From Planctomycetota bacterium (lineage in GTDB: Bacteria; Planctomycetota; Planctomycetia; Gemmatales; Gemmataceae): DNA of 64,000 bases. The notes beneath the pieces are model-generated. The model was not told the origin of the DNA. It made no database searches and saw only the letters and a list, made by a program, of their open reading frames with translations. Positions 38,480 through 48,692 of the stretch are shown piece after piece; the first letter of the stretch is position 1, and each line of letters opens with the position of its first letter. Position numbers and translations under genes: made by a program. Location of the stretch: the NCBI GenBank assembly GCA_021809185.1, contig JAKBAI010000001.1, positions 1 to 64,000 on the forward strand, in the 5' to 3' direction.

Positions 38480-40171
38480 GTGCTTTTAAGTGATCTTTCC
38501 TATCTATTGATCATTCTTTGCGTAAATGCTCTCGTGGCAGTTCTGATGATCCCTATACTCCGAAGGGTTGCTTTTCGGATTCGATTGCTGGATTGTCCTG
38601 ATAATCGTCGAAAGTTGCAAAAAGAACCTATCCCTTTAGTTGGTGGGATTGCAATTTTTTGCTCACTAATGATCGTTCTTGGACAATTTGCCTTAATTGA
38701 TGATCGAGTTCGCGGTTGGATAGCTCAAGAAACTGGTTTGCCGATGATTCTTCTGGGGATTTTTTTCATAGTGATTCTTGGCATTTGGGATGATTATAAA
38801 GGGATGCGTGGTCGACATAAGTTGATTGGTCAGCTGATTGCCATCAGTTTACTTTTATCCTCAAATTCTTTTCAAATTAACGTGGTTTTTGTTTTGAACT
38901 ATCCGATCGAATTAGGGTTCATGGGTTATGTCTTTGCGGCTTTTTGGTTGCTAGGATGTATAAACGCCATTAATTTATTGGATGGAATGGATGGGTTAGT
39001 TGGCAGTTTTACCTTGATAGCATCTATTACTATTGCCATTTTAGCTGTTTTGACGAACCAGATTTTGATCGCACTGATTGCATTAGCGCTTGCTGGTTGC
39101 ATCATAGGATTTTTGCGATATAATTTACCCCCTGCACGCATCTATCTGGGCGACTGCGGTAGTATGCTTTTGGGGTTGCTGATCGGTGCGCTTGCTTTGC
39201 AAGGGGGGATGAAGAGTTCGACCGCATTGACAATCTTTATTCCGATCGGGTTGCTAATTCTACCCATTTTTGATTCTTGTGCGGCTTTGATTCGGCGAAA
39301 ACTTACTGGTAGAAGTATTTACGAAACCGATCGGGGTCATCTGCATCATTGTTTACTCAATGTAGGGCTCAATAAAGTTCACGTGCTTTTGTTGGTGGTA
39401 TTATTTTCGGTTTGTACTTCGGCGGGAGCGATACTCAGTCTGATTTTTCAGAATGATATTTTTTCCATTATCAGTATTGGAATTGTCCTGATTGGTTTGA
39501 TTGCCAATCGATTATTCGGGCATGCGGAATTGTTTCTAATCAAACAACGAGTTTTATCTATGGCAATCGCTTTTCGACACGGTCATTTGCCGGATCGGCG
39601 ACATTCGTTAGAGGTTCGATTACAAGGGAGTGCCGATTGGCCGTTCATTTGGGACCATTTGACCAGAATGGCCGAAAAACTTAATCTTCGACAGGTTTGT
39701 TTAGATGTCAATGCTCCAGTTCTGCATGAAAATTATCATGCAAAATGGAATCGGTTTGGTGAAGAGTCGCATCAAACTCTCTCTTCATGGCGAGCAGAAC
39801 TCCCTTTGTTTTTGAATGATCAAGTGATTGGCCGATTGACCGCTGTGGGTAATCCTGATCAGCATTCGATTTGGGAAAAGCTCAGTTATTTGACTGATAT
39901 GGTTGAACATGCAGAGCTAGCGGTATCTCAGGTCTTTGAATCTTCGTTGATTCCCAGCAGCGAATCGAAAGCTGGGGTTAGGATAGAAGCAACCAAAGAA
40001 GCAAAAGACTATTCTACTTCAGAATCTGGTTTTGGTTATGTGCCTGTATTGGCAAAATCGGCTAAGTCAACAAAATCATTGTCTTTAGCTTCATCATTTT
40101 CTTCTGTGTCCGATGAGGAAGATTCGCCAATTTCAGAGTCAAGGTTTGTTGAAATAGCGCAGATTTCCTGA
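38480..40171 (+). CDS. Undecaprenyl-phosphate sugar-1-phosphate transferase (WecA/MraY family)
   Basis: Integral membrane enzyme, 563 aa, that starts exopolysaccharide or O-antigen synthesis by moving a sugar-1-phosphate from a UDP-sugar to undecaprenyl phosphate. Family motifs: DCPDNRRKLQKEPIPLVGG near the N-terminus, GIWDDYKGMRGRHKL, NLLDGMDGLVG, YLGDCGSMLLG and the histidine motif RGHLHHCLL. About eleven membrane helices fill the first 350 residues. An extra cytoplasmic domain of about 200 residues follows, ending in a Ser-rich tail. The start is GTG 38480, seven bases after AAGGA. It is the first gene of the WecA-kinase-phosphatase run. Confidence 0.92.
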   Translation: MLLSDLSYLLIILCVNALVAVLMIPILRRVAFRIRLLDCPDNRRKLQKEPIPLVGGIAIFCSLMIVLGQFALIDDRVRGWIAQETGLPMILLGIFFIVILGIWDDYKGMRGRHKLIGQLIAISLLLSSNSFQINVVFVLNYPIELGFMGYVFAAFWLLGCINAINLLDGMDGLVGSFTLIASITIAILAVLTNQILIALIALALAGCIIGFLRYNLPPARIYLGDCGSMLLGLLIGALALQGGMKSSTALTIFIPIGLLILPIFDSCAALIRRKLTGRSIYETDRGHLHHCLLNVGLNKVHVLLLVVLFSVCTSAGAILSLIFQNDIFSIISIGIVLIGLIANRLFGHAELFLIKQRVLSMAIAFRHGHLPDRRHSLEVRLQGSADWPFIWDHLTRMAEKLNLRQVCLDVNAPVLHENYHAKWNRFGEESHQTLSSWRAELPLFLNDQVIGRLTAVGNPDQHSIWEKLSYLTDMVEHAELAVSQVFESSLIPSSESKAGVRIEATKEAKDYSTSESGFGYVPVLAKSAKSTKSLSLASSFSSVSDEEDSPISESRFVEIAQIS

Positions 40172-40234
40172 TAAGATTAAATTGGATAATCCGTATCTTT
40201 CACCAAGAGCATTCGAAAATATTAAGAGGATACC

Positions 40235-42589
40235 GTGGCCGATTTTTTAGATTCAAACACCAGTAGTATGGATGCCAAACCCAAAGTTCAGATTAATTTA
40301 CTCGCTGTTTTTTGGCGGAAAAAAGCGATCTTGTTCTTGGGATTGGTAATAGGTTTGATTATTGGCTCGATTCAAAATTCTCAAAAGCCTGCTATTTTTC
40401 AATCAGCGACGAAGCTTATTGTTCTTAAAAGACGTTCAGAACCGGTTCCAACATCGACCGGAAGTAGTAGTTTAGATTTTAGGAATGCTTATGTCGAAGA
40501 TTATGTTTCGACTCAAGAAATTATTATCCGTTCCCACGAAGTGCTTCAGCTCGCGGCAGCTCGTTTAAAGTCGATGCCGATGAAGCAACCTCCTGCAGAT
40601 TATGTAGGCTATATTTCCATGGGAATGGGTCTCACTCGAATTTCTGCAGCTGGGTCAACATCGAATAATGGAACTAATGTTTTAACGATCACTTTCACGG
40701 GAGGAAATGCTCAGGATTGTGAATATGCTGTTAATTCTATAGTTGATGGTTATCGCGATTTTATTGCTAGTCTTTCGAAAACTGCCACCAGTGAAAATCT
40801 CAATGCACTCCTAAAAGCTAGGGATAAAGACATAGAGGATCGAACTAAGCTTCAAGACTCTTTGAAAGATATAAGAAAAAAAATCCGAGAATCCCATATA
40901 GAAGTATCCTTGGATGATCTAAAGAACCGAAGTGGAGTTCTCGATACTCGATTATTTGAATTGAGTAATCGTAAAATTGAAATCGATAACCAAATTGCAT
41001 TGATTACAAGGCAAAGAGATAAAGTAAATCCAGAGGAATTATTGTATCTTTTAGCATTACCACAAGATCGGAATGGGTCTTCTCCACTTGCATCGAATCA
41101 ACGACTTCCTTTTGCAAACGATAAGTTGCAAGAATTGGAAGATGAGCTTAACGATAAGATGGTTTCTTTTGGGCCGGATCATCCGCAAGTAATCGTTCTC
41201 CAAAAGAGAATCGATCGATTAAATAACCGTCTTCTTGGGATGGAGAAAGAGCCGTTTCGCCCTAATCCGAAACAAAAATCACAATCTTCTGTCATTGATC
41301 TATATATTCAAAAACTGAAATCCGAAACGGAAACGATTACTTCTCAAGAAGAAAGTACAAAAAATTCCCTAAAAAAGATACGAGTACAATTGAATGAGCT
41401 TGAGCCATTATTGAATGACGAACTGAATGCGAAGAAATCACTGGAAGAGCTGGCCAAAGAGATAACAACATTAAATGGTCGATTGGAGGCTTTAGATTTA
41501 TCTAAAGATTCTTCAGCCTACGATGCTCGAATTTTAGATCCCGCTGGTCCAGGTGTCAAAATTGGACCAAACTTAATGAGGGGATTAATGTTGCCAGCGA
41601 TGATGGGGATGATTCTAGGAATTGGGATAGCGCTATTAGGGGAATTTACCGATAGGAGTTTCCGCAGTCCCGAAGATATTCGTCAACGATTGGGAGTAGC
41701 TGTTATTGGTCATGTTCCTCACCTTACAGCACCTGAAACGATTGAGCAGACCGGATTGTTGCTTGATCCACTGCTTTTAACCTATCACAATCCGAAATCG
41801 ACCGAAGCAGAAGTTTTCCGAGGGCTAAGAACGTCTATCTATTTCAGTACACGAGGTAAAGGTCATCAGGTTATACAAATAACCTCGCCAAACCCTCATG
41901 ATGGGAAATCGACAACGGTGGCTAATCTCGCTATTTCGATTGCCCAATCAGGGAAGAAGATCATTTTGATTGACTGTGACTTACGCCGACCACGAGTTCA
42001 TGAACTATTTGGAATTACAAATAAGGATAAGGGTTTTTCATCTGTCTTAATGGGGGAGGAGAAGCTAGAGGATGCTGTTCAAAGTTGCGCGGTTCCAGGA
42101 TTAACGATTTTACCCTGTGGTCCCCGCCCTGCGAACCCAGCAGAACTCTTGACCTCGGCACGATTTAAAGAATTCATTGATCAAGTGCGGTTAAAGTATG
42201 ATTTTGTTCTAATCGATAGTCCCCCGCTTCTGGCGGTAACCGATCCTGCTGTTGTAGCTTCCCGAGTCGATGGGACAATTCTGGTCATTAATCTGATGAA
42301 AAATAATCGATCCTCTGCGGAGAGGGCGAGAGATATCCTTGTCTCGATCGGTGCGAATTTATTAGGAGTGGTTGCTCAAACACCCAAGAAGAATCAGGTT
42401 GCGGGATATACTTATGGTTATAGCTATAACTATGATGCCTATTCCTATTCTTATGGATACGCAGAAGAATATGTCAAAAATGATGTTAAAGAAGATGCTT
42501 TTGAGGAGTCTCAAACAGGTGGAATTAAAAAGCTACTAAAGGTTAGAAAAAGAAATAGAGTAGATCAAGTTCAAGAAGGAGTTAAATAA
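40235..42589 (+). CDS. Polysaccharide co-polymerase with BY-kinase domain (Wzc-like)
   Basis: 784 aa. The N-terminal Wzz domain has a transmembrane helix at about 33-52 and a periplasmic coiled coil to about 430, then a second transmembrane helix near 440-460. The tyrosine autokinase domain has Walker A (PHDGKSTT), A' (IILIDCDLRRPR) and B (FVLIDSPPLL). The C-terminal Tyr cluster (YTYGYSYNYDAYSYSYGY) is the autophosphorylation site. It controls polymer length and export together with the outer-membrane Wza protein. GTG start after AGAGGA. Six bases separate it from the phosphatase gene. Confidence 0.95.
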   Translation: MADFLDSNTSSMDAKPKVQINLLAVFWRKKAILFLGLVIGLIIGSIQNSQKPAIFQSATKLIVLKRRSEPVPTSTGSSSLDFRNAYVEDYVSTQEIIIRSHEVLQLAAARLKSMPMKQPPADYVGYISMGMGLTRISAAGSTSNNGTNVLTITFTGGNAQDCEYAVNSIVDGYRDFIASLSKTATSENLNALLKARDKDIEDRTKLQDSLKDIRKKIRESHIEVSLDDLKNRSGVLDTRLFELSNRKIEIDNQIALITRQRDKVNPEELLYLLALPQDRNGSSPLASNQRLPFANDKLQELEDELNDKMVSFGPDHPQVIVLQKRIDRLNNRLLGMEKEPFRPNPKQKSQSSVIDLYIQKLKSETETITSQEESTKNSLKKIRVQLNELEPLLNDELNAKKSLEELAKEITTLNGRLEALDLSKDSSAYDARILDPAGPGVKIGPNLMRGLMLPAMMGMILGIGIALLGEFTDRSFRSPEDIRQRLGVAVIGHVPHLTAPETIEQTGLLLDPLLLTYHNPKSTEAEVFRGLRTSIYFSTRGKGHQVIQITSPNPHDGKSTTVANLAISIAQSGKKIILIDCDLRRPRVHELFGITNKDKGFSSVLMGEEKLEDAVQSCAVPGLTILPCGPRPANPAELLTSARFKEFIDQVRLKYDFVLIDSPPLLAVTDPAVVASRVDGTILVINLMKNNRSSAERARDILVSIGANLLGVVAQTPKKNQVAGYTYGYSYNYDAYSYSYGYAEEYVKNDVKEDAFEESQTGGIKKLLKVRKRNRVDQVQEGVK

Positions 42590-42594
42590 TACGA

Positions 42595-43374
42595 ATGTTG
42601 CCTTTTGTCGATGTTCATGTTCATCTATTGGCAGGATTGGATGATGGACCGAAAACTCAAGCGGAAGCGGTCGAAATGTGCCAGATGTTGGTTGCAGAAG
42701 GGGTTGGTCTCAGCGTAGCATTATCGCACCAAAATTATCTTTATCCCGAAGTTACCCCAGAGCGTATTTTGCAATCGATTGCAGAATTACAATCAGAATT
42801 GACTGCCCAACAGATCGATTTGGAACTTGTTCCCGCTGCTGAGATTATGATCGATCCTGATATTGAAGTGGATTGGGCAGAAAATCGCTACTTGAGTATT
42901 GCAAATCAACGGCAATATGTCCTTCTTGAACAACCCAATAATTTGTATATCGATATTCGATCGGTGGTAAACTTTTTTCGAGAACAACGAATTCGGCCAA
43001 TTTTAGCCCATGCCGAACGCACGAACGAATGGCTTTATGAACCAGGAATAATCGAGGAGTTGATTTCCATGGGTTGCCTGGTTCAAGTTTCCACAAGCAG
43101 TATTACTCAACCTGTTGATCAGCGAATGGAGAGAGCCTTACGAAGCTGGTTTCGCCGTGGGATGGTTCATGTGCTCGGAACCGATGCTCATTCGCCTCGA
43201 CGACGTCGTCCACTCTATGCCCAAGCGGTTTCTGTGCTTCGTCGCTGGATTGGCGAAGCTCAAACGGAACAGATTTGCTATCATAATGGCAATGCGGTAT
43301 TGCGTGGGTTACCTCTGAGATTGATCAAGCCAATACCAAAAACTTCCAGTTGGTTTAGCAGGATTTGGAACTGA
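42595..43374 (+). CDS. Manganese-dependent tyrosine phosphatase, CpsB/YwqE type
   Basis: PHP-family phosphatase, 259 aa, that dephosphorylates the BY-kinase encoded just upstream, allowing polymer cycling. Metal ligands are in VDVHVHLLAGLDDGP (D6, H8, H10, D16-D17), AEIMIDPDIEV, ILAHAERTNEWLYEPG and LGTDAHSPRRRR. Spacing from the kinase stop is only 5 bases, and the nearest AGGAG lies about 16 bases upstream of the ATG, inside the kinase gene, so translational coupling is likely. The gene ends the plus-strand run; the export lipoprotein converges from the other strand. Confidence 0.93.
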   Translation: MLPFVDVHVHLLAGLDDGPKTQAEAVEMCQMLVAEGVGLSVALSHQNYLYPEVTPERILQSIAELQSELTAQQIDLELVPAAEIMIDPDIEVDWAENRYLSIANQRQYVLLEQPNNLYIDIRSVVNFFREQRIRPILAHAERTNEWLYEPGIIEELISMGCLVQVSTSSITQPVDQRMERALRSWFRRGMVHVLGTDAHSPRRRRPLYAQAVSVLRRWIGEAQTEQICYHNGNAVLRGLPLRLIKPIPKTSSWFSRIWN

Positions 43375-43456
43375 CCCAATTCCTGCATCTTCTCTTAGTG
43401 GTTGAAAGCGGTTGTAAATGGGCTGTTGATTGATCGTGGGCGATCGGGTTTGAAGA

Positions 43457-44818
43457 TTATGGACCTGCTAGGTTATTGGTCGCATTGAAGTCTGGTTTAT
43501 TTACAATAGTCCATAGTAAGTTATACTTAAAGATAGTGCTAAAGTATCTACCAAAGGATTCTTCGGGGCGTTCTTGTAAGATAATATAGTCTCCTGGTTG
43601 AATCAGGATTCGTTCCCTCGGATCCCGCAAAGCTAAATTCAGGTCAACGCGAATATTTACTTGTTGACCGTTTGGTGTTTTCCTTAAAACATTGATTAAG
43701 CTTGGGGACGGATTACCAAGCCCCGTATTAACAACAGTAGCAATGAAAAATGCTTGTCCGAATCCACCGTTAACCAAAGGTCCGCGAACATAATTTACTG
43801 CTTGAATAACGTTCAAGTCATAATCCCTCGGGAGTAGATATTGACCAGCACCGAGAAGACCTCCCGTAAAGAAGAACTCTGCATCACGAGATTGAATATA
43901 AACTATATCGCCATTATCAAGGATAACATCTTCCGGTTGAAAAGGAATATCTTGACCAGGCTGCAATTTCAGTGGGATAGTAAGGATGTCAGGCAAAGTC
44001 TTGCCATCCCTTTTGCGCGTGTTTTTTCGGTAGATGGTTACCTCGTTTTTTGCATCCGTTCCTGGCAGACCACCACTCTTCGCCAAAGCGGAAAACACGT
44101 CATTTTCGTAAATAGGCAAGTCCAGAGAAAAACCGGTCCCTTTCTTATTGCTTCCTACAATAGCTCCAGCATTACCAAAACTTGGACCTATGGCATAATT
44201 AGTTGTTCCTGTATCTTCTCGAATGACCAAGACATTATATTTTCTGGGTTGAATGAGCGAAACAAGGATTCGTTCATTGCCATCTTTGAGAATCTTCTTC
44301 TTCTTCGTGTAGGCATCAACAATTTTTGCTCGAACCTCTTCCAAAGTCAACCCTTTGACATCCAAGGGTTCGATATAAGGCAAAATCAATTTGCCTCCAT
44401 CTTGAACTTGAATAGGAGTGCCAAGAGCGGTAGAGATGGGGCCTGGTCCAACGGCAGGGGGCTGAATAGGGATCGTCCCCCGATCACTGAGAACCCCTTC
44501 AATCACAATACCCAAAATGTCCCCAGCATCGACCAGATGATAATCTGGTTTCTTCTGCCGCAAAAGATTGAAGGGTATCGATTTCAGGTTTTCGCGCGAA
44601 ATTCCCTTCAATTCATCCGGAAGCCTTCGAACAGGAATCCCATCCGCTATCGGATTTGTGAACGATGCACAACCATTACTTCCAACAAAAAAACAAAACA
44701 TCAAGCAAGTGAAAATGGTCGATTTCCCACGATACCGTTGAATTTTGAGAAGATCCAACATCTGGAGTGTAATCGATTCAGGTATTCTCAAATTCGTCTT
44801 CCAGTACATCATTTCCAC
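43457..44818 (-). CDS. Outer-membrane polysaccharide export lipoprotein (Wza-like)
   Basis: 453 aa, Poly_export plus SLBB family. A hydrophobic stretch (IFTCLMFCFFVGSNGC, Cys50) looks like a lipoprotein signal, so the mature protein should be lipid anchored. YHLVDAGDILGIVIEGVLSD opens the Poly_export domain; SLBB-like repeats follow (YNVLVIREDTG, ALAKSGGLPGTDAKNEVTIYRK, AVNYVRGPLVNGG). It forms the outer-membrane pore that, with the BY-kinase protein, moves polymer out. The frame opens with GTG 44818; ATG at 44812 or 44809, with AAGGAAGTGG just upstream, is as likely. It converges on the phosphatase gene. Confidence 0.88.
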   Translation of the reverse strand: MEMMYWKTNLRIPESITLQMLDLLKIQRYRGKSTIFTCLMFCFFVGSNGCASFTNPIADGIPVRRLPDELKGISRENLKSIPFNLLRQKKPDYHLVDAGDILGIVIEGVLSDRGTIPIQPPAVGPGPISTALGTPIQVQDGGKLILPYIEPLDVKGLTLEEVRAKIVDAYTKKKKILKDGNERILVSLIQPRKYNVLVIREDTGTTNYAIGPSFGNAGAIVGSNKKGTGFSLDLPIYENDVFSALAKSGGLPGTDAKNEVTIYRKNTRKRDGKTLPDILTIPLKLQPGQDIPFQPEDVILDNGDIVYIQSRDAEFFFTGGLLGAGQYLLPRDYDLNVIQAVNYVRGPLVNGGFGQAFFIATVVNTGLGNPSPSLINVLRKTPNGQQVNIRVDLNLALRDPRERILIQPGDYIILQERPEESFGRYFSTIFKYNLLWTIVNKPDFNATNNLAGP

Positions 44819-45040
44819 TTCCTTGGGTCGTTAAAAGGAATTGTCGCATTTTTGAGTAAATCGTCTTTAAGTAAATCATATTCAGCGCAAAACCCTACGT
44901 TGGTGGTATTACGATTTCAACTCAAAGATCCTTTGTTTGCTGAGCGATTCTATCTTTGTATGAAGCAATTGATCGATCGAATTTCCGAAATTTTTGATCG
45001 TAAAAGCTCAGCGGATTATTCCGCTCTATCTTTCAGATTA

Positions 45041-45634
45041 CTACGGTTCTTTGTCGCCTTTGTTGCCTTTGTCGCTTTCCTTGGTCAAATTCTTATCCAG
45101 CTTTTTAGGAGTGGGCAGCGATTGATTGGGGATATCCTCAGGCGACTCTGTAACATTATTCTCTGTTTTGCTACCTGTATTCGTTATTCCTTTGTTGTCG
45201 GCTTTCGCAGGGATCAATACCGGAACAACCAAGGTCTCTCGGATTCCGCTGGCTTTACCCATTTGAGCACCGACCGTGTATCCAGAAAAGTATTGTTCGA
45301 TCGCTTCATACCCCGCAGGGTTCAGATAGCGATTTCTGCGGTATTTTGGTGGGGGAACTGCAGGAGGTTCCCCTGTTCCTCCACGATCAAGGAAACCAGC
45401 GTATCCATCTATAAATCCGTCATGGAATCCTTGAGAGGATGCCCATTCTGGATGTTCTTTGGCGAAATCTTTCCAAGCATGCTTAGCGTATTTTTTGGTT
45501 TGGTGGGTCAGTTCCAGATTGTTAAACAACTGAATTGGTTCATTAATTGTATTACGGGCGCCGTAATATATCTGATTACAACCAAAGTTCATGCAAACAA
45601 TCTGGAGGAAGATCAAACCACTAATTTTCTTCAT
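45041..45634 (-). CDS. Hypothetical small lipoprotein of the polysaccharide locus
   Basis: 197 aa. A short hydrophobic N-terminus (KKISGLIFLQIVCMNFGCN) suggests a signal or lipoprotein peptide with Cys19 as possible lipidation site. The core has WASSQGFHDGFIDGYAGFLDRGGTG and ATGTGA-free protein-like sequence YLNPAGYEAIEQYFSGYTVGAQMG, and the C-terminus is a Lys/Asp-rich tail. The family is not recognised. GAGG precedes the ATG. It lies 222 bp upstream of the export lipoprotein on the same strand, so it may be co-transcribed and act in export. Confidence 0.62.
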   Translation of the reverse strand: MKKISGLIFLQIVCMNFGCNQIYYGARNTINEPIQLFNNLELTHQTKKYAKHAWKDFAKEHPEWASSQGFHDGFIDGYAGFLDRGGTGEPPAVPPPKYRRNRYLNPAGYEAIEQYFSGYTVGAQMGKASGIRETLVVPVLIPAKADNKGITNTGSKTENNVTESPEDIPNQSLPTPKKLDKNLTKESDKGNKGDKEP

Positions 45635-46345
45635 CGACCATCCTCAATCAATAAATCGATAATTCCAAACATTCTGGTTATCGACGGTTCGATTGGGGAA
45701 AGTTCATCGATTATTCCAAAAATGTGGGGTATTCGAGTGAGGACTGCAAATAAATGCCAAAATATTCTAAATGAGAATATGAAGTGTTTGCGAATTTGAG
45801 AGATTTAGGGTGATTTAGGTATTCTGGATAAATAGGATGAGATAATATATTTAAAATATTTGGAGAAAATGGGTTGATATTATACGAAAAGTGTTTAGGA
45901 TAAATTATAGTCGTATAAAGGAGATTTTATCGTGGTACTATGATATTAACTTCAAAATTTTCTATTTTTTAATTTTTAGTCTTAATTTTCAGATATTTTG
46001 ATAATTTGACTTATAATGTGTAAATCAATTATTCAAATAATAAATTAATAATTGATATGAAATTTCGGCCTCTAGATGATTATTCAAATATAAATTAAAT
46101 TGTTGTTGATAAGATTTTTGTCAAAAATAAAATGTTTGTTTGAATAATTCTTTTGATCATAGAGAGTAAAAGTTGATCGTCTTTTAGGAGTCGAGCTGAA
46201 TTAAACAAGTGGTTCTGCAACGATTGTAAGGGGCGAAATCAATTAATGGAAGACCGTCAATAATTGTTTTGACGATCTTTGTAACCCACGGAAGAAATTT
46301 CAGTTTTAAGGATATTTAGTCAGTTTTTATAGGGGATTTTTTGTT
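45635..46345. other. AT-rich spacer before the beta-helix gene
   Basis: About 710 bp, divergent, extremely AT-rich in its middle. No gene or strong structure recognised. It presumably holds promoters for the small lipoprotein (minus) and the secreted protein (plus). Confidence 0.55.
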
Positions 46346-48556
46346 ATGATTTCGAATTGGTTCAATTCATTTTTGGGGAATATAAAGGATTATAAATCAT
46401 CTAGTTATTCTTCAGCAACTAAGGCAAATGATAACGACCGTAAGTTAAATCAATTTAAACCGCAGTTACGAGAGCTTGAAGATCGAACAGTACCATCCAC
46501 ATTTTATGTAGATCCTACTTTTACTGGGCCTCCAGGAAGAATAGTAACTTTCAACCCAGGCTTACCAAGTCAGGTCACTGGCCTGATAATTAAAACAAAT
46601 GCTTTTAATTCAATTGGCGCTGCCACAGCAGCTGCTTCTCCGGGGGATACTATTGAATTGGCAGCGAAAACCTTTTCGTGGACTCCACAGACGACCTTTA
46701 ACAAGACTTTGAATATTGTTGGTTCGGGGGAAGGGGCGACGATTTTGAGCCCTAGCGCAAGCGTAGGGACAACCACAGGAGATGCATCAGCATTTTTGTT
46801 GGTAATGGCAGAAACTGCTGGAACAACGGTTAACTTCAGTAATTTGACTATAAATGGGTTGGCGGGAACTTATGATATTGGTCAGGGGATCCGTTACGAT
46901 GCCGGGGCAACGGGTACAATTACCAACGTTGCGTTTCAGAATATTGCCTTCGAGGGAAGCGGCAATCCATTTTTGGGATTTGGCGTAATCGCCATTGGCG
47001 CAAATTTAACGATCAATAATAGTTCATTTACTAATATTGGGGAAATTGGAGCTTATTTTGTCAATGCTTCTACGGGCACTGTCAGCAATTCGACTTTTAC
47101 TGGAAAAGGGGCGAGCAGTCTAAATATCGATTATGGAGTTGAAGCATCTCTAGGTTCTAATGTTACGATTACTGGTAATACATTCTCCAATATGCTTGGA
47201 ACGGATACCTTTGGGGATACTTCCGCTGGAGTTGAAGTTACAGATCCTGGAACAGTTGTTAACATTACGGGTAACACCTTCCAATCGAACTTTGATGGGA
47301 TCTTCTCTGGTTTGGCAACCACAGATACTCCTACGATCGATGTGCATTTCAATAATTTCATTGGTAATACCAATGCAGCAATCGATAATAATTCCGCTAG
47401 TACCATTCAGGCACAGAATAACTTTTTTGGCTCTCCTTCAGGTCCTAACTATCCTTTACAAAATCCAGGGGGCACCGGAGATAGCATAATCAATCTAGCG
47501 ACAGGAATTACCAATATCCAGAATCCGAGTAACCCATCTGCTATCCAGATTTTGCGAAATCAAACCCCTCTTGGTGCAGGATCAACCACATCAAGTTATT
47601 TGGCTGCTTCGGCAACCCCTCAACTTTATGCAGTTGCTCCAGGGGCTGGTGGTGGACCAGAAGTGCAGATATATCAAAATGGTGTAGATATCAATAATTT
47701 CTATGCGTATGATCCAAGCTTTTCTGGCGGAGTTCGAACTGCCATCGGAAATCTGAGCGGGACAGGAATGCCTGAATTGGTAACGGCTCCTGGGCCAACA
47801 GGTGGTCCGAATATTAAAGTCTTCAACCCATATACTGGCCAATTGCTTTTAAGCTTTTATGCCTATGATCCTTCCTTTACTGGGGGAGTCTATGTTGCTG
47901 TGGGGGATGTTTTCGGTAATGGTTACGATGATATTATTACAGGTGCAGGATATGGCGGTGGTCCCAATGTGAAAGTGTTCGATGGGAAGACCGGTCAATT
48001 GGTTTTAAGCTTTTATGCATACGACTCTGCTTTCACGGGTGGGGTAACGGTAGCCTCTGCCGATGTATTTGGGACCAGTTATGATGATATTATTACTGGA
48101 GCAGGTCCAGGCGGTGGTCCCAATGTTAAAGTATTCGATCGATTTGCTAACGTACTACAAAGTTATTATGCTTTTGCATCAACGTTTACAGGTGGTGTAA
48201 CTGTTACGGCAGGGGATATTTTTGGAACCTTTAATCCATATGTTATTGTGAATGCGATGGGATCAACCGCTGTAGTGGCGTTTAATGGTTCTGGGCAGGC
48301 GGTTGCTTCAATCGTATTGCCAAGCAATACGCCATCGAGCAATTCGACAAACCCCACCGATGCGACAACGTATCATATCTCAACCGCAGATTTGAATGGT
48401 TCTGGTAAAGCTGCATTGTTTGCTTCCTCAGGCCCATTCTCTAATCCTACTTTGAGGGTCTTTGATTTTACCACCACGGGAAATACAGGGACATTGTTAA
48501 ATTCATTTCCAAATCTGTTTGGATTTGATATCCCCGGCGGTGTATTCGTTGGTTAA
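46346..48556 (+). CDS. Secreted right-handed beta-helix protein with FG-GAP-like propeller repeats
   Basis: 736 aa. Residues 41-51 read LRELEDRTVPS, a motif found near the N-terminus of many secreted planctomycete proteins. Residues about 90-390 have parallel beta-helix repeats typical of NosD/pectate-lyase-like folds (LTINNSSFTNIG, NVTITGNTFSNM, VVNITGNTFQSN). From about 440 come four repeats of about 51 residues (FYAYDPSFSGGV, FYAYDPSFTGGV, FYAYDSAFTGGV, YYAFASTFTGGV, each followed by D-D-I-I-T-G-A-G-x-G-G-G-P-N-V-K-V-F or a variant). These are probably propeller blades of FG-GAP type. AGGGGA precedes the ATG. A surface or matrix-binding role beside the polysaccharide genes is inferred. Confidence 0.82.
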   Translation: MISNWFNSFLGNIKDYKSSSYSSATKANDNDRKLNQFKPQLRELEDRTVPSTFYVDPTFTGPPGRIVTFNPGLPSQVTGLIIKTNAFNSIGAATAAASPGDTIELAAKTFSWTPQTTFNKTLNIVGSGEGATILSPSASVGTTTGDASAFLLVMAETAGTTVNFSNLTINGLAGTYDIGQGIRYDAGATGTITNVAFQNIAFEGSGNPFLGFGVIAIGANLTINNSSFTNIGEIGAYFVNASTGTVSNSTFTGKGASSLNIDYGVEASLGSNVTITGNTFSNMLGTDTFGDTSAGVEVTDPGTVVNITGNTFQSNFDGIFSGLATTDTPTIDVHFNNFIGNTNAAIDNNSASTIQAQNNFFGSPSGPNYPLQNPGGTGDSIINLATGITNIQNPSNPSAIQILRNQTPLGAGSTTSSYLAASATPQLYAVAPGAGGGPEVQIYQNGVDINNFYAYDPSFSGGVRTAIGNLSGTGMPELVTAPGPTGGPNIKVFNPYTGQLLLSFYAYDPSFTGGVYVAVGDVFGNGYDDIITGAGYGGGPNVKVFDGKTGQLVLSFYAYDSAFTGGVTVASADVFGTSYDDIITGAGPGGGPNVKVFDRFANVLQSYYAFASTFTGGVTVTAGDIFGTFNPYVIVNAMGSTAVVAFNGSGQAVASIVLPSNTPSSNSTNPTDATTYHISTADLNGSGKAALFASSGPFSNPTLRVFDFTTTGNTGTLLNSFPNLFGFDIPGGVFVG

Positions 48557-48692
48557 TCGAATGACAGGGATTCAGCAATGATGCATTATTTGGGATTTTC
48601 TTTATCATTAAGATATTTGATATTCCTTGTTTTGCATCCTTGATTGGATCCTACGATTTTTAATCACTCTAATTTTTGGTTTGTGGATTTTT

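Noticed and set aside
43841-45799. Very long (652-codon) plus-strand open frame
   Set aside because: It runs antisense through the Wza-like and small lipoprotein genes, has no family similarity, no ribosome binding site and an odd composition (Arg/Ser/Phe/Ile-rich). The two minus-strand genes have clear domains or signal peptides, so this frame is a shadow.
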